Shown one piece after another: positions 15,055 through 23,829 of a stretch of 64,000 bases of DNA. How positions within the stretch are numbered: the stretch's first letter is position 1; each line of letters begins with the position of its first letter. Position numbers and translations under genes: made by a program. The DNA comes from Bacillus pumilus (lineage in GTDB: Bacteria > Bacillota > Bacilli > Bacillales > Bacillaceae): contig NZ_CP047089.1 of the NCBI RefSeq assembly GCF_009937765.1, forward strand, positions 186,001-250,000, written 5' to 3'. The notes beneath the pieces were generated by a model that saw only the letters and a list, made by a program, of their open reading frames with translations, was not told where the DNA came from and did not search any database.

Positions 15055-16890
15055 TTGAAACGTCTTTTACATCTAAAGGCAGCCATTCTGCTCATTTTAT
15101 TCAGTTTGTTGACTGCATTTCAGATTCCTCAAGGAACGGCACAAGCTGCATCATTTGTTGATGGTGAATACACAGTCGGGTTCACTGTTTTAAAAAATGG
15201 CAGCACAGAAGCGTCCATGATGGATACGTATACAGAAAAGCCAGCTAAGCTGATTGTGGAAAATGGCAAAACGACTGCCTATGTCACACTGAAGCAAAGC
15301 AAAGAGATTACAGATTTCAAGGTCGAACAAAATGGCAATCTTGTCACCACTGAAACCGTTAGTGAGGATGAAACTGCCAATACACGTGTGATCAAATTTG
15401 ATGTTGCCGACTTATCAGCCAAATTAAACGGTTGGGTGAAAATTTACTGGGATTTAGGCGGCTTTATTTATGACGAAGCATATGATGTGCAGCTTGCATT
15501 CGATCAAAGCAGCCTAACGCTCGTTACACCTGCAAAGCCAGACGATAGCGAAACAAAACCAGATGACCAAACTGGCACAAAGCCAGACGATAGCGAAACA
15601 AAACCAGATGACCAAACTGGCACAAAGCCGGACGATAGCGAAACAAAGCCAGATGATCAAACTGGCACAAAGCCAGACGATAACGAAACAAAGCCGGATG
15701 ATCAAACTGGCACAAAACCAGTGGATTCTACGCAAAATCAACTGAAAGATGGCGAGTACCGCATCAATTACAGTGTGCTCAAAGGGGATGAAGATGAGTC
15801 ATCTCGGATGAATCAATACTTCTCACATCCTGCATCCTTAACCATCAAAAATGGAAAACGAACCATTTCCTTTACGGTGAAGGACGATACGTCTGTTGCT
15901 TCCTTGAAAACAGAGAAAAACGGTTCTTATCAAGAAGTGAAGACTGTCAGTACAGATAAAGCAAAGAACACAAGAGTGGTATCATTTGATGTCGCAGATT
16001 TGAAAAAAGCGGTCAAAGGAAAAGTACACGTTGTCGTAGCAGCCGCTCACTATGAGCAAACCTACGATATTCGTTTTCAATTCGATGCAAAGAGTATCGC
16101 GCCACTTAAAGCCGGACAGGTAGAGGAAGAAACGCCTGCTACGCCAGAAACGCCTGCTACACCAGAAACACCAAAACCAAACACACCATCACCAGAAACA
16201 AATAACGGCGGAGCTGCTCAAGTGACGGCTCAGCTTAAAGACGGTGTATACAAGCTTCCTTTTTCTATGAAGAAAGCAGACAAGGATGAGCTTTCTCGTA
16301 TGAACGATTACGTCGTGAGCCCTGCGACACTGGTTGTGAAAAATGGCCGCCATTTCGTTTCATATACAGTGAAGAATAGCTCAGCCATCACGTCCTTCCA
16401 AGTAGGAACAGGCGGCAAGTTTGAGGAGACGCTTGTTGCAAAAACAGATCAAAAATCAGATACACGAGTGATTCAATATGAAGTCAAAAGCTTAAGCACG
16501 GCTCAGGCAGCACGCGTGAAAATTGATATTCCGGCTGCGAATTATCATGAGCAGTACGATGTCCAACTTGTCTATGACACGAAAGGAATTGCTCTTGGTG
16601 AAGGAAGCGGGATTCGAACGGTCATTGGAGACGATGAGAGTATTGGCTTTGTCAAAAATCCAAATGATCGCGATTCTCAACCAAATCAACCGAATCAACT
16701 TGAGAATTTAGTGCCAGAGGAAACAGGCGCAGAGCAGTTAACTTTTACTCCATCAGATGACCAAACCAAGTCTGAGACTGGACAGCTGAATCCAAAAACA
16801 GGAGATACCTCTCTTCTTTGGGTGTATATTCTTTTATTCGGCGGGTCATTATTCGTACTCGTTAGAAAGTATCAAACAAGAACAAGATAA
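15055..16890 (+). CDS. Large wall-anchored protein with three NEAT domains
   Basis: A 611-residue surface protein: signal peptide about 1-32, NEAT1 about 33-155 (YDEAY), a linker of KPDD/ETKPDDQTGT repeats about 160-225, NEAT2 about 226-352 (YEQTY), a Pro/Thr linker (TPATPETP), NEAT3 about 393-515 (YHEQY), an acidic Asn/Gln-rich stalk, then NPKTGD near residue 580, a hydrophobic helix and a Lys/Arg tail. It should bind haem at the surface. TTG at 15055 follows AAGGAAGG. The NPKTG signal again suits sortase B. It resembles IsdX2-like multi-NEAT proteins but is anchored. Confidence 0.88.
   Translation: MKRLLHLKAAILLILFSLLTAFQIPQGTAQAASFVDGEYTVGFTVLKNGSTEASMMDTYTEKPAKLIVENGKTTAYVTLKQSKEITDFKVEQNGNLVTTETVSEDETANTRVIKFDVADLSAKLNGWVKIYWDLGGFIYDEAYDVQLAFDQSSLTLVTPAKPDDSETKPDDQTGTKPDDSETKPDDQTGTKPDDSETKPDDQTGTKPDDNETKPDDQTGTKPVDSTQNQLKDGEYRINYSVLKGDEDESSRMNQYFSHPASLTIKNGKRTISFTVKDDTSVASLKTEKNGSYQEVKTVSTDKAKNTRVVSFDVADLKKAVKGKVHVVVAAAHYEQTYDIRFQFDAKSIAPLKAGQVEEETPATPETPATPETPKPNTPSPETNNGGAAQVTAQLKDGVYKLPFSMKKADKDELSRMNDYVVSPATLVVKNGRHFVSYTVKNSSAITSFQVGTGGKFEETLVAKTDQKSDTRVIQYEVKSLSTAQAARVKIDIPAANYHEQYDVQLVYDTKGIALGEGSGIRTVIGDDESIGFVKNPNDRDSQPNQPNQLENLVPEETGAEQLTFTPSDDQTKSETGQLNPKTGDTSLLWVYILLFGGSLFVLVRKYQTRTR
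15541..15720 (+). repeat. Four 45-bp in-frame tandem repeats (linker of the triple-NEAT protein)
   Basis: Four near-identical 45-bp units starting GACGATAGCGAAAC encode a DDSETKPDDQTGTKP repeat. The few substitutions are mostly third-position or single-base (ACC/GCC/GAT variants), so copy number probably varies between strains. Confidence 0.92.
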
Positions 16891-16965
16891 ATGGTTTAGT
16901 TGAAGTGAGATGCGCCGAGATCATCGACGCATCCACTCTCTTTTTTCGAAAGGGGGCTTCTGTTT

Positions 16966-17853
16966 TTGAAGCATCGAATGTTATGTACCTTGATCGCTGC
17001 CTTCAGTGTGTGCGTGATCTTATCGGGCTGCTCACAGTCAGCTGAAAGCTCAGCAAAAAGCAAAAAAAGCGTAGAATCAAATGCGCGCATTGTGGCAACA
17101 ACTGTAGCCGCTGTGGAGATCATGGATGCCTTAGAGATCGATCTTGTCGGGGTGCCAACTAGCCAAAAATCCTTGCCAGCTCGTTATAAAGGACTGCCGG
17201 AAGTCGGTAATCCAATGAGCCCAGACATGGAAATCATCCAATCACTTCAACCGACAGATGTCCTGTCTGTGACAACCCTTCAATATGATTTAGAGACACC
17301 CTTTCAGCAAGCTGGTGTCCCTGCTACATACTTAAATCTCGAGAGCATGGCTAACATGGAAAAGGCGATCACGAAGCTCGGAGATCAGTATGACAGAAAG
17401 AAACAAGCCAAGCGCATCGTGACTGATTTTGAACAAAAAAAGAAAGACATACAAGAGAAGACGAAGGGAAAACGAAAGCCATCCGTTCTGATTTTACTTG
17501 GTGTACCAGGCAGTTATTTGGTGGCGACAGAGCATTCATATATTGGTGATCTTGTACGTATCGCAGGCGGAGAGAACATTGTCAAAGGTGAGAAAATGGA
17601 GTATTTGGCTTCCAATACGGAGTATTTACAAAAAGCCAATCCAGATATCATCCTCCGGGCCGCACATGGGATGCCAGATGAAGTCGTTCGCATGTTTGAT
17701 CAAGAATTTAAAACAAATGACATTTGGAAGCATTTTCATGCAGTCAAGCAAAACCGGGTGTATGACCTCGAAGAAAGCTTATTCGGGACAACAGGCAATT
17801 TAAAGGCAGCAGAAGCATTAGATGAACTAACGCGTATGCTGTATCCGTCATAA
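16966..17853 (+). CDS. isdE: Haem ABC transporter substrate-binding lipoprotein (IsdE-like)
   Basis: A 295-residue periplasmic-binding-type lipoprotein of the siderophore/haem family. Signal with lipobox ILSGC at about 17-21; binding domain with VATTVAAVEIMDALEIDLVGVP near residue 44 and RIAGGENIVKGE near 195. It would take haem from IsdC-type proteins and hand it to the IsdF permease at 17887. TTG at 16966 follows GGGGG about 11 nt upstream. A paralogue is at 20428. Confidence 0.87.
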   Translation: MKHRMLCTLIAAFSVCVILSGCSQSAESSAKSKKSVESNARIVATTVAAVEIMDALEIDLVGVPTSQKSLPARYKGLPEVGNPMSPDMEIIQSLQPTDVLSVTTLQYDLETPFQQAGVPATYLNLESMANMEKAITKLGDQYDRKKQAKRIVTDFEQKKKDIQEKTKGKRKPSVLILLGVPGSYLVATEHSYIGDLVRIAGGENIVKGEKMEYLASNTEYLQKANPDIILRAAHGMPDEVVRMFDQEFKTNDIWKHFHAVKQNRVYDLEESLFGTTGNLKAAEALDELTRMLYPS

Positions 17854-17886
17854 GCGGCGAATCTGAATGATAAAAGGACGTTTAAG

Positions 17887-18873
17887 ATGAAAAAAACAGG
17901 AGTTTTATTTCTGACAGTCAGTGTCTTACTAGTGTGCGTGTTTATTTATTCCGCCATTACTGGGAGCATTCATGTCACCCCGATTGAATTATTGGAAGGG
18001 CTCATCACCGGTCAACATGCACAGGTAGAAATCATTAAAGATCTCAGAATTCCTCGCATGCTCATTGCCATGTTTACAGGGGCCGCCTTATCAGTCTCCG
18101 GTGTACTGCTACAGTCGGTCATGAGGAATCCATTAGCTGATGCCGGCGTCATTGGAATTTCATCAGGAGCCAGCTTCTTTTCTTTAATGGCCATAACAGC
18201 ACTTCCTCAATTTTATTTCTACTCTCCTTTATTTTCGGTGTTAGGCGGAGCCATTGCGTGTTTCCTCGTGTATGTTCTGTCTTGGAAGGGTGGATTAAGC
18301 CCCATCCGTATGATTTTGGTTGGGATCGCCATCAATGCCATGTTTACTGGAATGGCTGAAGCATTTGTGACCATTTGCAGTTATTTCAATATCACGATCA
18401 ATCAGTCAGGACAGTCGAATCTCACGATGAAAACGTGGGGAGATGTCCGTTTAATCGGAGTCTATGGTGTCGTCGGTCTTGTCGTAGCCCTTTTCTTTAG
18501 TAGGTGGTGTAACCTCTTGGCTCTTCAGGACAAGACAGCGAAAAATTTAGGATTGCGTGTGACCAGAATGCGCCTTTTGATTTCCATCACAGCTGTATTG
18601 CTTGCGGCGGTGACAGCAGCGGTAGCGGGCGTGATCGCGTTTGTCGGTTTGCTTATCCCGCACATTTCAAGAAGACTTGTCGGCTCGGATCACCGGGTAC
18701 TCATTCCATTTTCTGCGTTAGGCGGGGCTTTGCTGATTCTAACGGCTGATACACTCGGCAGGACGCTTGTCGCGCCAAATGAAATTCCTGCTTCTACGAT
18801 CATGGCCGTGATTGGCGGACCATTTCTGATCTTTTTACTAAGAAGGGGGGATCGTCTTCATGGACATTCGTGA
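17887..18873 (+). CDS. isdF: Haem ABC transporter permease (FecCD family, IsdF-like)
   Basis: A 328-residue membrane protein with about nine hydrophobic segments. FecCD motifs RIPRMLIAMFTGAALSVSG, NPLADAGVIGISSGASF and GVIAFVGLLIPHISR are all present. It partners the lipoprotein before it and the ATPase after it, whose start overlaps its 3' end by 14 bp. Confidence 0.9.
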   Translation: MKKTGVLFLTVSVLLVCVFIYSAITGSIHVTPIELLEGLITGQHAQVEIIKDLRIPRMLIAMFTGAALSVSGVLLQSVMRNPLADAGVIGISSGASFFSLMAITALPQFYFYSPLFSVLGGAIACFLVYVLSWKGGLSPIRMILVGIAINAMFTGMAEAFVTICSYFNITINQSGQSNLTMKTWGDVRLIGVYGVVGLVVALFFSRWCNLLALQDKTAKNLGLRVTRMRLLISITAVLLAAVTAAVAGVIAFVGLLIPHISRRLVGSDHRVLIPFSALGGALLILTADTLGRTLVAPNEIPASTIMAVIGGPFLIFLLRRGDRLHGHS

Positions 18874-19630
18874 GGTGTCATTCTCATATGACCAGCAGAA
18901 GGACATCGTTCAATCGGTCACCACACACATTGAAAAAGGGAAAATCACAACCATTATCGGTCCGAATGGCTCGGGGAAATCCACACTGCTTTCATTGATG
19001 GCGCATAACCATGCGCCAAACAAAGGGCAGATTTACTTAGACGGCCAAGCGCTGAATGCGTTTAAGCCAAAGGAACTGGCAAAAAAGCTCGCTGTCGTTC
19101 ATCAGCAAAATGAAGCACCGCTTGATTTAACGATCGAAAGGGTCGTGGCATTCGGCAGAACGCCGTATCAGACGATGCGCGGAGGAGACAAGGAAGAGGA
19201 TGAGAGAGCGATAGAGTGGGCGCTTTCTAGTACAAAGCTAACGGAAAAACGAAAGGTGCCGCTCGCCTCACTGTCAGGCGGTGAGCGGCAGCGAGTATGG
19301 ATTGCGATGGCACTTGCGCAAAAAACGCCGATCCTTTTCTTAGACGAACCGACAACCTATTTGGATATCTACTATCAATTTGACATTCTTGAGCTGATCC
19401 GTGAGCTCAATGTCGTACATGGACTAACAATCGTTATGGTGCTGCACGACATGAACCAAGCTGTCCGCTACAGCGATGTCATCATTGCGATGAAGAATGG
19501 GCGGATTATGAGTGAAGGACAACCAAATGATGTGTTAACAGAAGAAAATGTGCGGCACATTTATGATGTGTCCGTCACGATTAAACAGGATGCAGAAACA
19601 GGGATGTACATCGTGCCTGTTGGTATATAA
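18860..19630 (+). CDS. Haem/siderophore ABC transporter ATPase
   Basis: A 256-residue ATPase. Walker [11 protein letters not shown] (about 34-43), signature LSGGERQRVWIAMAL, Walker [14 protein letters not shown] and the H-loop VMVLHDMNQA are intact. FecE-type. It starts inside the permease gene after AAGGGGGG, which implies translational coupling. Confidence 0.92.
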   Translation: MDIREVSFSYDQQKDIVQSVTTHIEKGKITTIIGPNGSGKSTLLSLMAHNHAPNKGQIYLDGQALNAFKPKELAKKLAVVHQQNEAPLDLTIERVVAFGRTPYQTMRGGDKEEDERAIEWALSSTKLTEKRKVPLASLSGGERQRVWIAMALAQKTPILFLDEPTTYLDIYYQFDILELIRELNVVHGLTIVMVLHDMNQAVRYSDVIIAMKNGRIMSEGQPNDVLTEENVRHIYDVSVTIKQDAETGMYIVPVGI

Positions 19631-19656
19631 GCTGTGCAAAAAGCAGGTGAGACAGT

Positions 19657-20409
19657 GTGAAAAGACGAAAACGGGTCTGGCAGCGTATGCTGACAATCGT
19701 CTGTTTAGGTGTATTCATTTATAGCGGTTCGGCGATTGGCTTAGAACTGTTCGGCTATTATCAAAATCGGCAGGTGCTTGCAAAGGCTCAGACGATGTAC
19801 GGACATGAGCCAGGAATGAATGAAAACCGGGAGCCAGGAACCATTCGTACATCATTTGATGAACTGCGGAAGGTAAACGATGACATTGTTGGGTGGATCA
19901 ACATGAAGGACACAATGATCCAGTACCCAATCGTCCAATCTCGCGATAATGCGTTCTACTTAACCCGTAATTACTTAAAAAATGACACCAGGGCAGGCAG
20001 TATTTTTATGGATTATCGCAATGACGTCTTGCATGAAAGCCCGAATACTGTGGTGTACGGGCATCGAATGAGGGATGGGTCCATGTTCGCTGGACTCACA
20101 AACTATTTAAAAAAGGATTTCTTCGATGAACATCGGACATTTCAATACGATACGCTGTATCAAAGCTATGAGGCGGAGATTTTTGCCGTGTATGAAACAA
20201 CGGTGGACTTCGATTATATTCAAACCGATTTTCAAGATCTTGGCGAATATGCGCACTACTTGCAAGCTGTGCGGAAAAAATCAATCTATCAAACGAAGAC
20301 AGACGTGTCCACAGATGACCTCATCCTCACTCTATCGACCTGTGATCATGTGCTTGCACCGAAAAACGGGCGTCTCGTGGTACAGGCAAAGCTAAAGAAA
20401 GTTTACTAG
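19657..20409 (+). CDS. srtB: Sortase B
   Basis: A 250-residue class B sortase with an N-terminal membrane anchor (about 10-30). Catalytic residues are visible: His in VVYGHRMRDGSMFAG (about 131), Cys in LTLSTCDHV (about 229) and Arg in NGRLVVQAKL. Class B sortases attach NEAT proteins with NPQTN/NPKTG-like signals to peptidoglycan; the two anchored NEAT proteins upstream are the obvious substrates. GTG at 19657 lies after AGCAGGTGAG. It separates the two ABC transporters. Confidence 0.92.
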   Translation: MKRRKRVWQRMLTIVCLGVFIYSGSAIGLELFGYYQNRQVLAKAQTMYGHEPGMNENREPGTIRTSFDELRKVNDDIVGWINMKDTMIQYPIVQSRDNAFYLTRNYLKNDTRAGSIFMDYRNDVLHESPNTVVYGHRMRDGSMFAGLTNYLKKDFFDEHRTFQYDTLYQSYEAEIFAVYETTVDFDYIQTDFQDLGEYAHYLQAVRKKSIYQTKTDVSTDDLILTLSTCDHVLAPKNGRLVVQAKLKKVY

Positions 20410-20427
20410 AAAAGGAGAGACAGGCGG

Positions 20428-21366
20428 TTGAAATTTTCACATGTGATTTTCATGGGACTTGTCTTAATGTTACTCCTCGTCGGATGCAGTCAGGCAGCAC
20501 CTGTAGAGAAAGGGAGCGGACAAGGTGCGCTGAAGATAAAGGACTTTGCCGGCAGAACACTGTCGTTTGAAGACTCCCCTCAGCGTATTGTCTCATTATC
20601 GACTGGAGACATGAGCATCCTATATGCCTTAGGCGGCGAGGTGGTCGGTCGTCCGGCCGCCGAATTACCAGAAAGCTTACAACAGGCTACATCTGTCCAA
20701 ACAATTGGTACAACACATCAATTTGATGTAGAGCTCATCACAAGCTTAAAGCCCGATGTAGTACTTGGGAATGAACAATTAAACAGCAAGGACATCTCTA
20801 CAATAGAAGGAATTGGTTCACAGCTTCTTTTGACAAGTGCCAATTCAGTAAAGGACATCCAGCGGCAAATTACGTTATTCGGAGATTTGCTAGGGAAGCA
20901 GCAAGAGGCAAAAGCGCTTAACAAGCAAATCGATCAGCGGAAAAAGCAGGTCAAACAGCCTCAGAAAAAAGTGAAGACACTCGTTGTATACGGGGCACCT
21001 GGCACATATATGGCGGCACTACCTCAATCCTTAAGCGGAGATTTACTGCACATCGCTGGAGGGACGAACATTGCGGAGAATGAACCGGCACTCGAGAAAT
21101 TCCCTCAATACGCTCAAATCAATGCAGAGAAGGTCATCGAAGCTGATCCTGATCTTATCCTGCTTATGACCCACAGCAATCCTGAAGATGTGAAAGCGGG
21201 CTTTATGAGTGAAATGAAGCAGAATGCCGCATGGCACGATGTGTCAGCCGTCAAACATGGACATGTCGAGATTTTGCCTAGTGATCTATTTGGGACGAAT
21301 CCAGGTGCAGACGTGATGAAAGCGATTGATGAACTAGAGAAAAGATTGAAGCGATTGTCATCATGA
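20428..21366 (+). CDS. Second haem/siderophore ABC substrate-binding lipoprotein
   Basis: A 312-residue lipoprotein with lipobox LLVGC (about 17-21) and a class III binding fold: FAGRTLSFEDSPQRIVSLS near residue 40, LKPDVVLGNEQLNS near 108, LLHIAGGTNIAENE near 205. It is related to the protein at 16966 but clearly diverged, so the two may differ in donor or ligand. TTG at 20428 follows AAGGAGAG. Its stop overlaps the permease start. Confidence 0.88.
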   Translation: MKFSHVIFMGLVLMLLLVGCSQAAPVEKGSGQGALKIKDFAGRTLSFEDSPQRIVSLSTGDMSILYALGGEVVGRPAAELPESLQQATSVQTIGTTHQFDVELITSLKPDVVLGNEQLNSKDISTIEGIGSQLLLTSANSVKDIQRQITLFGDLLGKQQEAKALNKQIDQRKKQVKQPQKKVKTLVVYGAPGTYMAALPQSLSGDLLHIAGGTNIAENEPALEKFPQYAQINAEKVIEADPDLILLMTHSNPEDVKAGFMSEMKQNAAWHDVSAVKHGHVEILPSDLFGTNPGADVMKAIDELEKRLKRLSS

Positions 21367-22376
21367 AAATGAATGCAGAATTAGATTTTCAAAAAAGACA
21401 GTCGAGGCGAAGATGGCTGATACCCGGGCTGTTCATCTCGTTAGTTGTAGGCGCATGTCTAGGACTTGCATTAGGTTCTGTTCAATTAACACTACAAGAC
21501 TTACTCGCTGCTTTGACGGGGTCAGGTCAGCCTGTCCATGAGAAAATAGTGATGGATTTACGTCTGCCGCGCGTTCTCATCGGTTTCATCGTTGGGGCCT
21601 GTCTCGCAGCATCAGGGGCGATTTTACAAGGAGTCGTCCGAAATCCACTCGCTGACCCTGGCATCATCGGTGTGACAGCTGGCGGCGGATTGGCTGCTGT
21701 GCTCAGCATGATCGTGTTTCCACAATTCACGTATCTGCTTCCAGCCTCTGCTTTCCTTGGCGCTTTATTAGCGGCACTTGTGGTGTATATGCTCTCATTT
21801 GATCAAGGGGTTTCCCCGCTGAAGCTGATTTTGGCGGGAGTGGCAGTCAATGCCCTGCTTGGGGCGGTGATGAATGGGTTTATGGTGCTTTATAGTGAGC
21901 GTGTGCAGGCTGTCCTGCCCTTTTTATCAGGAGGATTAAATGGACGGAGCTGGCATCATCTAAGCTTCGTGTCGCCCTATGCGCTCGCTGGATTGTGCCT
22001 TTGTTTTTTTGCCATCAAGCCGGCAAATCTTCTTTTGCTTGGCGATGAATCAGCTCAGCTACTCGGTCTCAGAGTAGAGCGCACACGGTTTTTCTTAATT
22101 GCACTAGCGGCACTTTTAGCTGGTGCAGCAGTAAGTGTGAGCGGCTTAATAGGCTTTGTCGGACTGGTCGTTCCTCATTTTATCCGTCTTTTAATTGGAG
22201 ATGACTACCGGTACCTGCTGCCAATCTCAATGCTGGGCGGAGGCGTGCTTGTGGTTTTTGCAGATACAGCGGCAAGGGTATGGTTTACGCCAGTTGAACT
22301 GCCTGTCGGTATCTTGCTTGCCTGCATCGGTGCACCTTTCTTCCTCTATTTATTAAAAAAGAAAGGGAGGGGTTAA
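21363..22376 (+). CDS. Second haem/siderophore ABC permease (FecCD family)
   Basis: A 337-residue polytopic membrane protein with FecCD motifs [37 protein letters not shown] and [17 protein letters not shown]. It starts with ATG overlapping the TGA of the preceding lipoprotein gene (ATGA) and ends 1 bp before the ATPase fusion gene. Confidence 0.9.
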   Translation: MKMNAELDFQKRQSRRRWLIPGLFISLVVGACLGLALGSVQLTLQDLLAALTGSGQPVHEKIVMDLRLPRVLIGFIVGACLAASGAILQGVVRNPLADPGIIGVTAGGGLAAVLSMIVFPQFTYLLPASAFLGALLAALVVYMLSFDQGVSPLKLILAGVAVNALLGAVMNGFMVLYSERVQAVLPFLSGGLNGRSWHHLSFVSPYALAGLCLCFFAIKPANLLLLGDESAQLLGLRVERTRFFLIALAALLAGAAVSVSGLIGFVGLVVPHFIRLLIGDDYRYLLPISMLGGGVLVVFADTAARVWFTPVELPVGILLACIGAPFFLYLLKKKGRG

Positions 22377-22377
22377 G

Positions 22378-23499
22378 TTGGATGTGATCGCTATGGATGA
22401 CGTGAGTCTCAGTCAAGGAGGCTTTCAGCTCTCATCTATATCAGCAGCTGTTCCTAAAGGAAGCGTGACAGGCATTATTGGACCGAATGGATCAGGTAAG
22501 TCGACTTTTATTAAAGCAGCCGCACGCCTTACATCAATCGAAAGCGGCATGATATACATTCACGATATACCGCAAAAAGAGATGACGGCTCAGGAGATTG
22601 CAAAGGAGATCGCCGTTCTCATGCAGACGAGGACAGCTATTCCATCTATGACCGTACGGGAGCTGGTCGCACTTGGACGCAGTCCGCATCGTTCGATCTG
22701 GAAAAAAAGCTCGAAGACAGATCAAGAAGCGATTGAGTGGGCGCTTGATGTGACCAATAGCCGTATCAATGAAAATAGAATGCTGCATACATTGTCTGGC
22801 GGAGAAAGGCAAAAAGCGTATATTGCGATGGCGCTTGCTCAGAAGACAGAGACGATTATTCTGGATGAGCCGACAACTTACCTAGATATTGCGCATCAGC
22901 TTGATTTACTAGAGCTACTCAAACAACTGAATAAGACGCATGGAATCACCATTTTAATGGTTCTTCACGACCTGCAGCAGGCAGCAAAATATTGTGACCG
23001 CCTCATCGCGATGAAGCGTGGTCAGATTTACCAAATAGGGACACCAAAAGACGTATTAACAGAAAGCTTTTTCAAAGAGGTCTTTGGGATTCAGGCTGAG
23101 GTTCACTTAGACGGTGAGCATCCGCTGATTATTCCAATCGCTTCGATCCAACAACAAAAGGGAGATGAACAAAACATGATCATTGTGAATAACCAGGTAA
23201 GAGTAGAAAAAGGCAGTGCCGACCACCTCGTCAAACGTTTTAACAAGCAGGGACAAGTAGAATTCATGGAAGGATTTTTAGGCATGGAGGTCTGGGTCAC
23301 ACAGCAGACAACCGATTACGATGAAGTGACCATTCATACACGCTGGAATCGAAAAGAAGACTTCGTGAACTGGACAAAATCTCAGGCATTTGGTGATGCG
23401 CACGCTCATGGAAAAGCGAAACCTGAAGGCCTATTGAAAAACAAAATTACGTACTATGAAGTACAAGTGACTAGACCGGCTTTACAGAAAAAAGCCTAA
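22378..23499 (+). CDS. Fusion of haem-importer ATPase with IsdG/HmoA-type haem monooxygenase
   Basis: A 373-residue two-part protein. Residues 1 to about 255 are a FecE-type ATPase: Walker [11 protein letters not shown], signature [15 protein letters not shown], Walker [21 protein letters not shown]. Residues 267-373 are an antibiotic-biosynthesis-monooxygenase (IsdG-type) domain: [53 protein letters not shown], the last carrying the expected haem-proximal His region. The IsdG part still starts with Met (ATG at 23176) preceded by AAAGGGAG about 11 nt upstream, so a free IsdG could also be made. TTG at 22378 follows GGGAGGGG. Haem degraders are normally separate genes. Confidence 0.87.
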   Translation: MDVIAMDDVSLSQGGFQLSSISAAVPKGSVTGIIGPNGSGKSTFIKAAARLTSIESGMIYIHDIPQKEMTAQEIAKEIAVLMQTRTAIPSMTVRELVALGRSPHRSIWKKSSKTDQEAIEWALDVTNSRINENRMLHTLSGGERQKAYIAMALAQKTETIILDEPTTYLDIAHQLDLLELLKQLNKTHGITILMVLHDLQQAAKYCDRLIAMKRGQIYQIGTPKDVLTESFFKEVFGIQAEVHLDGEHPLIIPIASIQQQKGDEQNMIIVNNQVRVEKGSADHLVKRFNKQGQVEFMEGFLGMEVWVTQQTTDYDEVTIHTRWNRKEDFVNWTKSQAFGDAHAHGKAKPEGLLKNKITYYEVQVTRPALQKKA

Positions 23500-23510
23500 A
23501 AAAGAAACAA

Positions 23511-23543
23511 AGCGCTGCAGCTCACGTGCAGCGCTATTTTTTT
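23511..23543 (+). terminator. Terminator of the isd locus
   Basis: AGCGCTGCA/TGCAGCGCT hairpin with T7 tail, 12 nt after the fusion gene. Confidence 0.9.
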
Positions 23544-23733
23544 GCGTTTTTTTACTTTCTGTCACATTTCTTTGACAAAGTATTCAAACAACTGACACAA
23601 TACCATCCAATTTTTAGGTAAAATTTACTTTATTTTTGAAGCGTATGGGTGTAAAGTACAGGTATAAATAACTAACCGAATGAAAAGCAAGAGTAAAATT
23701 TCACCGAGTAAACCATTTCAAACAGGCTATTAT

Positions 23734-23781
23734 TTGTGAATTGTTGAACAAATAGTGAACATTTTGTGAAATGGTGAGCAT
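23734..23781 (+). promoter_or_regulatory. Rex-type sites upstream of cydA
   Basis: Two copies resemble the Rex operator TTGTGAA-N4-TTCACAA: TTGTGAATTGTTGAACAA (23734-23751) and TTGTGAAATGGTGAGCAT (23764-23781). Both second half-sites are degenerate. Rex senses NADH/NAD+ and represses cyd in B. subtilis through several sites in this position. Confidence 0.65.
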
Positions 23782-23829
23782 AAATATTCAAATCATTCGG
23801 CATGTGAAAGTAAGGGAGGATGTAAGGCT

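Noticed and set aside
15514..15741. Minus-strand and alternate-frame ORFs across the KPDD repeats
   Set aside because: Repetitive DNA opens shadow frames; the plus-strand NEAT protein explains the region.
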